Source of the DNA: Lepidostoma basale
Lineage: Eukaryota; Arthropoda; Insecta; Trichoptera; Lepidostomatidae
Assembly (NCBI GenBank): GCA_022606425.2
Contig: JAHDVF020000001.1
Location: 1,116,001 to 1,180,000 of the forward strand
Reading direction: 5' to 3'
Length of the DNA stretch: 64,000 nucleotides
Shown: positions 1 to 9,440 of the stretch, piece by piece
Layout of the letters: the number at the start of each line of letters is the position of its first letter
Position numbering within the stretch: position 1 is the stretch's first letter
Made by a program: the position numbers and the translations under genes
The notes under the pieces: generated by a model
What the model was told of the DNA's origin: nothing
The model's database searches: none
The model's input: only the letters and a program-made list of their open reading frames with translations

Positions 1-744
1 TATAGGAGTGTCATATTTGCTCCCCTAGAGTAATGCATTTCATTATATGTATAATATTGACGAAAATATCATTTTTATAGAAGTTACATATTATAATATG
101 AGACATCTTTTAACCTGCTAGGAAGTTGTAAGCTGTCACTCCCATAAAATATAGGAATTGGACGATATCATAAATGAAATTGATACATATATACTCGTGA
201 ATTTTTTTAAATCTTTTTTTTTTCAGAAAGAACGATGCTGTCGTCATTATTTTAAAAAATATATTATATTACATTCAACAGCATAAGAGAAAAAGTAAAT
301 GAGAACGCTATATTAGACGGATACGAGTATTATATACGCGTCGCCTGATAATATCGCTATCAAAAATGTCTACTGATAGAACAACATCGCATTTTGCGAA
401 ACTTTCCAGAAACAAATGAATGCTGATAACTAAGAACATCGTATCTTCCGTCTGAGGCCGGGCCACTTGACTTTATAATTGATGGTAGCCGGATGTGCCT
501 CACCACTTCCGGCAGAACGTTATATGACAGCACATCCGGAGCCGAACATTATATCGTGAAAAATGAGATCATGTTTTGTTTTTCTTTTAAAAGTTATCAT
601 TATTTGAATAAAACTTCAGTTTCAAAAAAATCAAGGAATCTTAGAAGTGATAGCGCCTTGTAAATGGCAAAACAAAAATGTGTATAATTAGAACAAGATG
701 AGACTAATCGAATCAATTCTTTGTATTCTTAATATTCCTACATG
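1..744. other. AT-rich stretch without recognised gene
   Basis: No reading frame or repeat family could be supported here. A GC-richer patch at about 445-555 contains CCGGA/TCCGG-type words, and the stretch at 90-160 has weak similarity to the arms of palindrome family P (see 31603-31835), too weak to call. Confidence 0.5.
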
Positions 745-1135
745 ATTACTATGCGAGAACTGGAGAGGTCTGATATTGATGCCTTTGAGAGGGGGTGCTA
801 GCGAGGAATGCTGTGCATACCATGAATGACGAGAAGAACGAGCAAGTTGATACTTGACCATAATAGATGGGCATCAGAGCAAAACTCTCAAGGGTGTGCA
901 ATCAGAAGACGTTAAAATATTATAGAGACATAGCCCAGAGAGATCAAAAAAGCCTTGCAAATGTAATAATGATGAACAAAGCAACTACAAGAACGGCAAC
1001 CGAGACGCTGGTCCGATCAAATCAAGGCGCTGACTAGCCTCACAATAACTGCAACCCGGAGACAGGAGCGCATGGTGAGCTATTATATATAGTTTTCGGA
1101 TAGACACGACCGACAATCAAAGAAGAAGAAAAAAA
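745..1135 (+). mobile_element. LINE 3' end fragment with (GAA)n tail
   Basis: Read on the plus strand, the segment around 980-1080 gives RRWSDQIKALTSLTI and similar, the Arg/Trp-rich C-terminal end of RTE-type reverse transcriptase ORFs. It ends in an AAGAAGAAGAAA tail near 1120-1135. Stops and frameshifts break the frame, so this is a dead 5'-truncated copy. Confidence 0.6.
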
Positions 1136-1194
1136 TTTTAGAACAAAAATTTGCATATCTTGAAAATTATGAATACGAAAATTATACATATTTT

Positions 1195-1775
1195 TTTTCT
1201 CATCAGCCGTCTGTCATCCACTGCTGAATGTAGGCCTCTCCCAAAGCACACCACCGCCCCCTATCCATTGCCGCTCTCATCCATCCATGTCCAGCAATCA
1301 TCTTCAGATCGTCAGTCCAGCGGGCAGGGGGACGTCCAACTATGCGGAATCCTGTACGCGGTATTCATTTTATAACCCGTCTCCCTCATCGCCCGTCGAT
1401 TCTCCGACAGATACGCCACTTCAGCCCAACCATCTTCAGAGCCACCTCAGTCACCTTTGTTGTCGAATAAATTCGTTTCTAAATCTGTCCCTCAAGGTTA
1501 ATCCAAGCATGGCTCTCTCCATGGCGTGTCGGGCGACCTTAAATCTGTAGACTAGACCTTTTGTCAGTGTCTACGTCTCGGCTCCGTACGTCATGACTGA
1601 CAAGACGCTTTGGTTGAAGACTTCAGTCTTGAGGCATTGTGGGATTTTAGAGGTGAGAACATGACATAATTTTCCAAAGGCCGCCCAACCCAACTAATTC
1701 TTCGGTCGGCTTCTTTCTCGAAATTGTTTCTATCTAATTGTATGATTTGGCCAAGATAATATGTGTATTCTGTTC
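1195..1775 (-). mobile_element. RTE-C LINE fragment, minus strand
   Basis: The complement encodes the end of an RT ORF with a GRPP/RWTDDL-type region and a final QQWMTDG-like end, followed by a short TGATGA tail. It is the same family as the plus-strand copy at 15560-15885, whose translation is clearer. Plus-strand frames over this segment are antisense shadows. The frame is interrupted, so the copy is defective. Confidence 0.7.
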
Positions 1776-1867
1776 AAAATTATGTGGATGACAATAAAAC
1801 CAGCATGGAATATGTATGTATCAAACTTTTTTTTTTCAAAAACTTTTAAGTGCGGTTTTAAGGTTTT

Positions 1868-2076
1868 ATCTTTTTCTTCTTCCGCGTTCCTTAGGACTGT
1901 CATGTCATTTCTCGTGCCCTGTTTCTGGGATGTAGATGTCCAGCTGTCTCGCCATCGATTGGGTGGTCACCTGGAGGTCGGTTACCAGTTGGTACTTTAT
2001 TTACCGTTTTTCTTATCTCCCTTTCAGAATACGCTCTCTCCGCTTGATCTCCCGAGTAACGTCTTCTCTTACTTCT
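1868..2076 (-). mobile_element. LINE 3' end with (GAA)n tail, minus strand
   Basis: On the complement a run resembling RPP..RWRDSWTSTSQ is followed by a GAAGAAGAAAAAG tail at about 1868-1885. This is the GRPP-RW end plus trinucleotide tail seen in several LINE copies here (16785-16940, 18108-18600). It appears to abut the different LINE at 2077-2560. Confidence 0.55.
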
Positions 2077-2560
2077 TTACTTCCTATGGCCATACAACTC
2101 TTGAATAGTTTTAGCCTCCTTGATGATTTTTCGCCGAGCTCCTCGATCCTGCGCCCTTTGCACCCAGCAGTCCGATTCGCCTAACCTAGCCAGATCAGCC
2201 AGAATATTGCCCATTAGGCGCTGTCTAGGACTTTCTACTCTTACTCCAGTCGGTCTAGACGCGTACAGGGTCTTGATTGCTCTGGCCTCCTCGGCTCGAC
2301 ATACGTGCCTAATCCATGCAAGGTGACTGGCTCTCACGGTGCTCGTTATAAGGGGCTCCTGGGTCATCGTACGGATCTGTTCCTCCAAGTTTCCGCTGCA
2401 ACACCGCGTCTGAGTCCCAGTATCATTCTTATTCTATTCTCAAACCAGTAAATTCTTTGTTGTTCTTTTAGAGTCATTGTCCATGACTCAGAACCATATG
2501 TCACCACTGGCTTGATGGTGGTGTTATAACGTCTTCTCTATAACATCTTCTCAGTCTTCT
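2077..2560 (-). mobile_element. LINE C-terminal fragment (RT tail), minus strand
   Basis: The complement holds a 103-residue open stretch (2388 to 2077) containing HLAWIRHVCRAEEARAIK and GVRVESPRQRLMGNILADL, a reverse-transcriptase C-terminal tail. Upstream on the same strand, up to about 2560, the words YGSESWTMT in broken frame match the usual YG-E-W motif of the RT thumb region. There is no catalytic RT core; the copy is strongly 5'-truncated. Confidence 0.65.
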
Positions 2561-2800
2561 AAAAAAAAAAAAATTTAACTCACTTAAATGCCCACTTCAA
2601 AGTTATTATTATTATTTAATAGGAAATGAAAAACAAAACGATATTGCTTTTATGTAGCCACGGTCAAGGTCGCACGATGACTCGGACATATTTTTCGCGG
2701 TCAAATTAATCAACCGTTAATTTTAAATGCGGTGTTCGCACATTTTTTCCTCTATGAAATTCCATATTTTCAAATTTCAAACAAAACACTGTTTTTTTTT

Positions 2801-2855
2801 CTACAACTACTAACATTTTCTATTATACTACAACTACTAACATCTTTCTATTATA
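2801..2855. repeat. Two-copy tandem repeat, ~27 bp unit
   Basis: CTACAACTACTAACAT plus a following TTTCTATTATA occurs twice in a row. A simple local duplication in AT-rich DNA, with no coding meaning. Confidence 0.7.
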
Positions 2856-2904
2856 CTTTTATACATATAACATAACTAAAGCACCTAAGTTTTCGCCACA
2901 TGCT

Positions 2905-3155
2905 AGACTAGGTAGGCTGAGGTATGTGAAGAGAATGCTATAGCATCGGGCACCAAAGAGGACATCCGAGTGGAAGAAGAAGAGTCGGCGGGCCTAGATT
3001 TCGATGGGAGGATGCGATGAGCAAGGACGCTGCACAACTACTGCAAATGAGAGACTGGAAGGCCGCAGCAGGTGACAAAGGTGCTTAGAGGCGAGGACTG
3101 ATGAAGGCCAAGGATCGAGATGAGCCATCGAAGAAGAAGAAAAAGAAGAAGAATA
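2905..3155 (+). mobile_element. LINE 3' end fragment with (GAA)n tail
   Basis: The plus strand gives RPRFRWEDAMSKDAAQLL and DWKAAAGD, then a long AAGAAGAAGAAAAAGAAG tail at 3130-3155. This is an RTE-type C-terminal end: Arg/Trp-rich, then an Asp/Trp run, then a short tail. One in-frame stop follows the GD. The copy is 5'-truncated. Confidence 0.65.
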
Positions 3156-3186
3156 TAACATCTAACGTGTGAGATATCGTCTATAC

Positions 3187-4115
3187 CAGTCATTTACAAA
3201 GTGGGCCCCAGAAAACGATTCCGATCTGCAAGTTGTCCGCGTCAATGAAAATAATACATCCAGGTCCATGAGAATAAATCTCATTTAGGTAGGGAATTGA
3301 GGCAAAAAGTGTTGGATTTCATTTCGTTTAAATTAGTAAATGTGTAACTTTAAAACTTAACATATCTTTATCTTATTCTTCTTTACCCTGTTGTGGCCGC
3401 CCACTCTTGGACGTAGGCCTCCTCTCGTATTTTCCACTCTTTTCCATCGTGAGCGATCCGCACCCAGGCACTTCCCGCACTCTTCCGGATATCGTCGCGC
3501 CAACGCAACTGTGGGCAGCCAACTCCACGCTTTGTCGTCCTCGGGCACCAGCACAGCATTCGCCTTGTCTACTCTTCATCTGGGTCACGAGCGACGTGTC
3601 CCGTCCTACGCCACTTCAGGGTTGCGGTCAACTTGATGACTTTGTCATGGCTCGGATGTCCTCATTCTTGACTCTGTCCCGCAAGCTGATACCCAACATA
3701 GCTCTCTCCATTGCTCTCTCTGCGTGACTTTCGGAACCAGAGATGTTGGCGACATTTTTTTAGTTCATTCGTGAAAATTGGACGGTCGATTTCGAAACGA
3801 GGAAAAAAAATAAAGGTCGATACCGAATTCTGGGTCGTTTTCAGGGATATTTTTCGTCAGCGACCTTTTTTTTAGCTCATCAGCGCTTCCGGTGGCTGCC
3901 GAATTCTACTGGCCGGAAGTCACTTATGGGCTAAGAAAAGGAAAGGTCGCCGCCGAATTCTACTAACCGGAAGTCGCTGATGAACTAAAAAAAGGGTCGC
4001 CATCGACTTCCTTCTAAATAAAAATGTTTGACGATTTTCATTTTTATGAAAACCCGAGCCAGCGCTTTTTTTTATATAAATTGGACCCAATTGCGAAGAA
4101 GGTTCACCATCCCTG
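3187..4115. mobile_element. hAT-like element bounded by an 8-bp duplication
   Basis: The octamer GTCTATAC lies at 3179-3186 and again at 4116-4123. Between them the DNA starts CAGTCATTTACAAAGTGGGC and ends CACCATCCCTG. hAT elements make 8-bp target duplications and commonly start with CAG. The right part (about 3738-4115) is homologous to the hAT MITE at 47332-47710, in inverted orientation. The two ends do not match each other well, so the element may be chimeric. A minus-strand LINE sits inside at 3365-3735. No transposase frame was seen. Confidence 0.55.
3365..3735 (-). mobile_element. LINE 3' fragment nested in the hAT-like element
   Basis: The complement encodes LRWRDDI-, WVRIAHDG- and EEAYVQEWAAT-like words in broken frames, the last tens of residues of an RTE-type RT ORF (compare RTE-C at 15560-15885). 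A run of RT-like sequence continues to about 3735. It lies wholly inside 3187-4115, so it probably inserted after that element. Confidence 0.6.
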
Positions 4116-4168
4116 GTCTATACCCTAGTTTTAGTAACCCTCTTTTTCTTCTTCTTCTTTTTGTCCTG

Positions 4169-5296
4169 TCACACCTCCGTGGTGCATAGGGCCTCAAGGA
4201 ATCTTCTCCACCCGACTCTATCGCATGCCTGACGCTTAACATCGTCCCAAGTGAGACCTGCTGCCTTAACCTCGTCCTGCAGGGTTCTTCTCCAGGTGGC
4301 TCTAGGTCTGCCTCGCTTTCTCTTTCCCCCCATAGGGGACCAGTCTAGTGCGCCCTGAGCGATGCAGGCTGGGTTCCGTCTCAGAGTGTGACCGATCCAC
4401 TGCCATTTGCGCCTAGCGACTTGTTCTCTAATTGGCTTTTCGCCTGCTATGGTCCAGAGAACGGCATTTGACACTGTTTGGGGCCAATAGATTTTGAATA
4501 TTGAGCGAAGGCACCTATTTATAAACACCTGGAGTTTACCAATAACGTCTGCGGTAGACTTCCAAGTCTCACATCCGTACAGCAGTACGCTTTTAACGTT
4601 ACCGCAGAATACTTGGAGCTTGAGCTTTCTCGAAATGATACCGGAGCGCCATACAGGGCGAAGCATAGCGAAAGCTCCCCTTGCCTTGTCAAGTCTGCTG
4701 GCTACATCCTCCTCCGTACCTCCTGAGCCTGCTATCATACTACCGAGATAGCAGAAGCTGGTCGTGGTCACAAGGGGGACACCGTGGAGCAAGATTGGGG
4801 TGGAGTCATTTGTGAACACTCGTAGGTCTACTGTCTTGGACATGTTAATCTTGAGACCTACTTTTGCCGCTTCCTCGTGAAGTCTACAAAGTTTCCGCTC
4901 CGCATCCACCCGGTTTACCGAAAGCAAACAGAGGTCATCAGCATAATCCAGATCCTCCAACTGGGTATCACGCATCCATGAAATGCCACGGCGACCGTCG
5001 AAAGAACGGCGCAACACATCCTCCAGAACCACTATGAAGAGCAGGGGTGATAGTAGACATCCCTGTCGCACTCCCGCACTCAGTTTGATGGCTTCGGAGA
5101 GTTTGCCCTGGTGCACTACACGACAAGAACAACCGTCATACATTGCCCTGATGACATTCACAATCTTCCGTGGGACTCCTCTGCGAATGAGAGTTGACCA
5201 GATTGAAGTCCACGATAATGTATCGAAGGCCTTTTCAAAGTCGACAAACGTTAGGTACATGCTGTACTGCCAATCTTCAGCATAAATCTGTGGCAT
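4169..5296 (-). CDS. RTE-type LINE reverse transcriptase, 5'-truncated (RTE-B)
   Basis: A 375-residue uninterrupted frame, the longest in the window. The order of motifs is that of a non-LTR reverse transcriptase: VDFEKAFD (catalytic Asp of motif A) near residues 17-24, GVRQGCLLSPLLF (motif B) near 78-90, LDYADDLCLLS (the YADD catalytic pair) near 113-123, GLKINMSKT after that, then FCYLGSMI, LLYGCETW, and an RGRP-TWRR tail. The endonuclease and finger regions expected in a full element are missing, so the copy is 5'-truncated near 5300. A (GAA)n-type tail follows the stop at about 4140-4160. The intact frame suggests a fairly recent insertion. The M at 5296 is only the first ATG of the open stretch, not a native start. 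RTE clade is the best fit from the tail; another clade is possible. Confidence 0.85.
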   Translation of the reverse strand: MPQIYAEDWQYSMYLTFVDFEKAFDTLSWTSIWSTLIRRGVPRKIVNVIRAMYDGCSCRVVHQGKLSEAIKLSAGVRQGCLLSPLLFIVVLEDVLRRSFDGRRGISWMRDTQLEDLDYADDLCLLSVNRVDAERKLCRLHEEAAKVGLKINMSKTVDLRVFTNDSTPILLHGVPLVTTTSFCYLGSMIAGSGGTEEDVASRLDKARGAFAMLRPVWRSGIISRKLKLQVFCGNVKSVLLYGCETWKSTADVIGKLQVFINRCLRSIFKIYWPQTVSNAVLWTIAGEKPIREQVARRKWQWIGHTLRRNPACIAQGALDWSPMGGKRKRGRPRATWRRTLQDEVKAAGLTWDDVKRQACDRVGWRRFLEALCTTEV

Positions 5297-5544
5297 AATG
5301 ACACAAGCTAAAATGTCAGTTTTTCGTCATATTGTGTTTATTCTCCCAATTTATGGTACATAAAATATGCCTTGTGGCGAAACTTGGTAAATTTTTATTT
5401 TGTATTTATTAATGGGTTACAATAACTGATACTTACTGTTGAGATGTTTATATCCTCAGTAGATTAATTAATGTATTTTCTATGAGAAAAACTTTTGAAA
5501 AAACAGGTGCATTTCATTTTGTAAACAATTAGTTTGCAGATTGC

Positions 5545-5925
5545 GACAAATAACGAAAGCTAAAAGTATTTGAATTGTCGAATTTCCATAGAATGTCGAA
5601 TGCAAATATGAAAAGTGAATGTAGTGCGAATGAAAATGTTATGAATAAAATAATGAAAGGGGCAATAGAATGAATGGAATGGTAACGAAAGTATATTAAC
5701 GATGTATACTGAATACTGGAAGACCAAGGATAACGTGGCAAAATCAAATCAAACAAATATTAAATGTTGACCACGTGAGAAGACGGAGTAATCGAATAGA
5801 TCGATAAACTTAGAGGAAGTGAGAGAAGTATGCTAGGATAGAATAATGTGACGGTCTATTGTTTTTGCCTACCATTTCGGGGTAACGGCGTGATGGTTAG
5901 ATAGTTAGTTAGTTAGTTGATTAGT
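5545..5925 (+). mobile_element. LINE-A1 3' fragment, (TTAG)n tail
   Basis: Decayed LINE-A copy. Recognisable blocks are AGTGAATG..GTGCGAATGA, GGAAGACCAAGGATAACGTG (the GRPRKTW region) and the terminal ACGGCGTGATGGTTAG followed by GTTA repeats at 5902-5925. Several frameshifts. Confidence 0.8.
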
Positions 5926-6189
5926 TAATAATATTAAATATCGAAGTATCAAAGAAACGACACGAACCAAGAAAAAAAAAGTTGATTAGTTAGCTATGGA
6001 TGTTTATATAGTACATTGGAGTTATTCATGTCAGTGAAGGCGTTGCTTTAGACATTGTAGGTAAAAGCGAACCTACCATGTTTCACTCTGTATTTTATGT
6101 GTATTTTGAAAAGTGTAGGTTCTAAAGTACCCAGTTTACCCTCATACATTTTACATCTAATACTATCTACCAAATTAATCATGGTAAAC

Positions 6190-6420
6190 ACGGCGCACTC
6201 ACCAGTTGTGAAAATCAATTAAGGCTTTTGTCTGTCGGAAGTGGATCCACCGGATGCGAGGCGGCGGGTTGGCTATATCCGGTGTTTTAGCTCTCCCACC
6301 CAACCCGTTCGACTTCCGGTTCCGGGGCGGCGCGACGTGCGTCATCGGAGGGCAAGCGGAAGTGGGGGATAACCACCCCTCGAACCCATCCTCTTTCAAA
6401 CAAAATTTAACAGAGATGTG
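6190..6420. other. GC-rich patch, unclassified
   Basis: A sharp rise in GC in an AT-rich background, with paired words such as CCACCGGATG and CTTCCGGTTCC. Short frames exist on both strands, but none looks like a known protein. Possibly a MITE or an old exon-like remnant; I could not decide. Confidence 0.3.
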
Positions 6421-6884
6421 TACGCTTTTTGTCCTTTGATAAAATGGAAAATTTCATATTGTGTTCGGGCATACTTAAATCCTATTGGATTTTTATTTAA
6501 TCGGGAGTCAAATTGCAAGAAATAATTTAACTCCGATTAAAATAAAATTGAAAGGTTACACTCTAACTTGATATTCTCTTTTATGACCGAGGCTTTACCA
6601 ATAGCATAAAAGATAAAAAATAAAAAGAGAAAGAAAATATACATAATCTTACATAATTGTTAAAAAAGTACTTGCAATAATTCAACTTTACAAATTTGAG
6701 TACATGCTTCCAAAATTTAAAAATAATGCTTTTGTTTAAAATGTCCATCATACCAGTATTGCCCAATATATTTAAAATAAATAAAAACTATCCAATTGGT
6801 CCTTTATCAAATAATAATAAATAATAATTCGGTAAAACTCTTGTTCGAGTGTTATGTTTATAGTAAAAAAAAAAAATTCTAACT

Positions 6885-7140
6885 TATTTATTTACTGTTT
6901 TTTGAACAATGAGATACAACTCCATATTTAATAATTAATATGAATGAAAACGTCTGTTTTCTAGAAGTTTCATTATATTCTATGTGAATTACATGTTTCT
7001 CTTGTCTAAAGCATTTTCAAATGGTAACGCCAAATATAATAAATAATCACATTTGATAATGCCTAGACAAGCGAAACATGTCATTCACATAAATAATAAT
7101 AAAACTTCTAGAAAACAAACGTTTTCATTTATATTAATTA
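6885..7140. mobile_element. Palindromic element, family P (copy 1)
   Basis: Left arm from TTTTTTGAACAATGA through GAAAACGTCTGTTTTCTAGA to a central region near 7020-7060; right arm returns as ATTTGATAATGCCTAGACAA, GCGAAACATGTC and AACTTCTAGAAAACAAACG. The centre holds the hammerhead-like layout described for family P (31603-31835). The right arm stops at 7140, where a LINE-A tail begins. Confidence 0.75.
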
Positions 7141-7660
7141 ACTAACTGAATAACTATCCCACTGTTTCCTTGAAGGGGTAGGCAGAATGAATGGACCGCC
7201 ACACTATTCTTTCCAGATATATTTTCCTGATTCCACAACATTCAAACATCGTGTAATCCATGCTCGTCGACTTCTCCGACTCTCACTTGGCCGACATTTA
7301 ATGTTTGATTGTTTCGACCGTGACACGTTTACATCGGTCTTCCTAATTTACTTGTTCCATTTACATCGTTAATGTAAAGTTTATTTATCATTATTTTTTC
7401 ATCCTTTGTTTTAATATGTCCGATGCATCGTAATGACCCTTTCCTTGTTTTTTTCATAACACTTTGATTCGCACTTCATTCGCTTCTAATGTTTGCATGT
7501 GTTACTCTATCATGTACATATTTACCGTACATTCGTGTAAAATATCTAATGTTTACTGCATTTATTCTAATTTCATCCTTATTTTGCCAGTATCATGGTT
7601 CACTTTCATTCATAAGGGTCGGAACAAGGACACCATTGTGCACTGCCATCTCAGATCTTG
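7141..7660 (-). mobile_element. LINE-A1 copy, minus strand
   Basis: The plus strand starts with a short AACTAACTGAATAACTATCC (decayed tail) and AGGGGTAGGCAGAATGAATG, the reverse complement of the LINE-A 3' end. Homology runs through the CGTCGACTTCTCCGACTC and TTAATATGTCCGATGCATCG blocks to about 7655, covering the last ~170 codons of the RT ORF in broken frames. Confidence 0.85.
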
Positions 7661-7775
7661 TTAAATTATTTTAGATAAAATGTAAATGAAATGTAAAATA
7701 TAATAAAAAATATTTTAATTCACGACATAAATATAAAAAACCGCGTAGACTATAGTATGGGGGTGGCGTAAGGAG

Positions 7776-8144
7776 GTGCCCCCCATTTCCCACCCAAGTC
7801 CCACCTCAACACCCACCCACGCAGATAATCCTGCTCACCCACTCACTTGCGATTTTCAGGGAAAGCCAATGTATAATAAACTACCGTTATCAAGGAAACA
7901 TTTGCTTTCATCTCACGAATTGTTGATTTCGATAGAAAATCACTTCTTTGAGATTTCGAATATAGAAAACTTTTCTGGGTTCGTAAACTTAGCCAACGAT
8001 TACGAAGATAAGACGCTTAAGTGTAGGATTCATGATGATAATAATAATATAATTTTGAGAGAAATTTCGTATCGAGAAGTCTTTTTTTGTGCTGAGAGGG
8101 GGGAGAGGAATTCTCATGTACGAATGCAGGACTCCATTACCTGA
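7776..8144 (+). CDS. Unrecognised 122-residue frame
   Basis: Open frame from a C-rich start (MPPISHPSPTSTPTHADN) into a charged body containing LLSIENHFFEISNIENF-like words. I recognise no domain, signal peptide or membrane segment. The change from C-rich DNA to ordinary DNA at about 7855, with TTTTCAG just before it, could be a splice acceptor or simply a repeat edge. No neighbour supports a function. It may be chance; listed because it is the longest frame between two LINE copies that is not antisense to one. Confidence 0.15.
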   Translation: MPPISHPSPTSTPTHADNPAHPLTCDFQGKPMYNKLPLSRKHLLSSHELLISIENHFFEISNIENFSGFVNLANDYEDKTLKCRIHDDNNNIILREISYREVFFCAERGERNSHVRMQDSIT

Positions 8145-8159
8145 TAAAAAAAAACTTGG

Positions 8160-8925
8160 TGCTTCCTTTCTGCAATTCAATTCAATTTATTCAAAAAAAA
8201 TATAAACATTACAGAATAATATCAATTCCAAATCGTTTATAATCACAATATACAAAATAATACTTACAACTTTTAAAAAAAGAAATTCAAATAATAAGCA
8301 AACAGCAAACATAAGAAAACTAACAGAAGATAATTTAAAAAATATATTCGAGAACAATTTAGTAAAAATAAACATTGTTGTACAATAAGAAAAGAAGCAA
8401 ATATCAATTTAATACATAAGAGATAGATGCTTTCTGAGGGTAGCCTCATTATCATGAAAAATGTCCACATCCGAAGAGATGCTGTTTAATAGGAAATTTG
8501 CCCTACCCACGGGCGTTACCTTAGGTAGATTGGTTCTACACAGTGACAGGTGAAATAATCTATGTTGCCTTTGTCGCAGATAATTGTCGGGGACAAACAA
8601 AGGCAGGTCATTCAAAATATCAGAGCTATGTATTCGACCACGAATCGGTTGAAAAAAATTAACGCCCAGGTGGATAGTTCGTATAATTTCCAATGATTGG
8701 TAGTCCAGCATACCCAGCAAGAAATCACTTGAGTACAGCCAGGGGTAGTAACCGTTTTCTTTGAGGTACAGAAATCGTAAGAACTTTTTCTGTACCTTCT
8801 CGATTAACAGACTATATTTTGTTTCATGCGGTGGCCGCACCAGTGTACCATCTATAGACCATGGTACCACCTTTTGGCAATTTTTCGTCGCAGCCTTGTC
8901 ATTATCATGTCTCTCACACATCGTT
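8160..8925 (-). mobile_element. J1 jockey/CR1-like LINE 3' end
   Basis: The complement carries a 170-residue open stretch (8921 to 8409) with LLIEKVQKKFLRFL, YPWLYSSDFLLGMLDYQSLE, RQHRLFHLSLCRTNLPK and PVGRANFLLN: the C-terminal tail of jockey/CR1-type RT ORFs, in which an RxxxxF..P..RTN block follows the thumb. After the stop there is a ~230-bp AT-rich 3' region and an AATTGAATTG-type tail at 8165-8200. No RT core. Other copies lie at 22745-23100, 23385-24240 and 60080-60365. Confidence 0.8.
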
Positions 8926-9077
8926 AATTCCTTACTTCTTTCTTTGTCTTTTATGGGCCTGCTTTTCCGTCATTGTGGTGTCAATCATTTTGGTGATGGT
9001 CTCCCACAAGTAAAGTCAAGTAAAGTTCCTTTGCGCTTATTGTCCACGGGGCCTATATCTATATCTGGGAATCTCTT

Positions 9078-9175
9078 TTTTTTTATTGTTATTATTATTT
9101 TATGTATAAAACAGGTCATTTGAAGTCAATTAATGTACACAATTTATTTTTTAGCTATTATATTGATTCTCGTTG
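9078..9175 (-). mobile_element. Partial SINE-S 3' fragment
   Basis: ATTATTATTATTTTA at the low-coordinate end and TAGCTATTATATTGATTCTC at the other match the tail side of SINE-S (compare 30645-30875, 13740-13960). The tRNA-like head is absent. Confidence 0.4.
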
Positions 9176-9235
9176 TCCTTGCCTTTTTTAATGTGGTAGT
9201 TTCCCATTGCTTTGCACATTTTTGTATACAACGGG

Positions 9236-9440
9236 TTATTTTAACCCAAATGATTGACCCAAATATTGATACTCATGACATGTGATAGGTCGATAGATAG
9301 TCTGTCGCCATTTTATTGTCACTCGAATTCTACACCAGACCGAAGACAGTGTGACGATCACACTGCCATCGCCAAGAATCGAACCCGGGACCTTCGGCAT
9401 GGAAGTCAGAGCTCTTACCACTCTGCCACGAAGGTCGTCA
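9236..9440 (-). mobile_element. SINE-S (tRNA-derived), copy 1, minus strand
   Basis: On the complement the head reads CCTTCGTGGCAGAGTGGTAA, containing a perfect A box (TGGCAGAGTGG), and about 40 bases on GGGTTCGATTC, a B box. These are internal RNA polymerase III promoter elements. A conserved inner palindrome CAGTGTGATCGTCACACTG follows, then a body ending ACATGTCATGAGTATCAAT. The anticodon region does not fold cleanly, so it is a SINE head, not a working tRNA. Confidence 0.85.

Noticed and set aside
3391..3727. Plus-strand frames of 81-106 codons as genes
   Set aside because: They are shadows of the minus-strand LINE at 3365-3735.
7776..8144. Host exon with a splice acceptor at TTTTCAG (7854-7860)
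   Set aside because: No protein family, no donor partner and flanking LINEs on both sides; kept only as a low-confidence frame.
9370..9440. tRNA gene on the minus strand
   Set aside because: A and B boxes are present, but the anticodon and acceptor parts do not fold and the same head recurs at several sites with a common body, so it is a SINE head.
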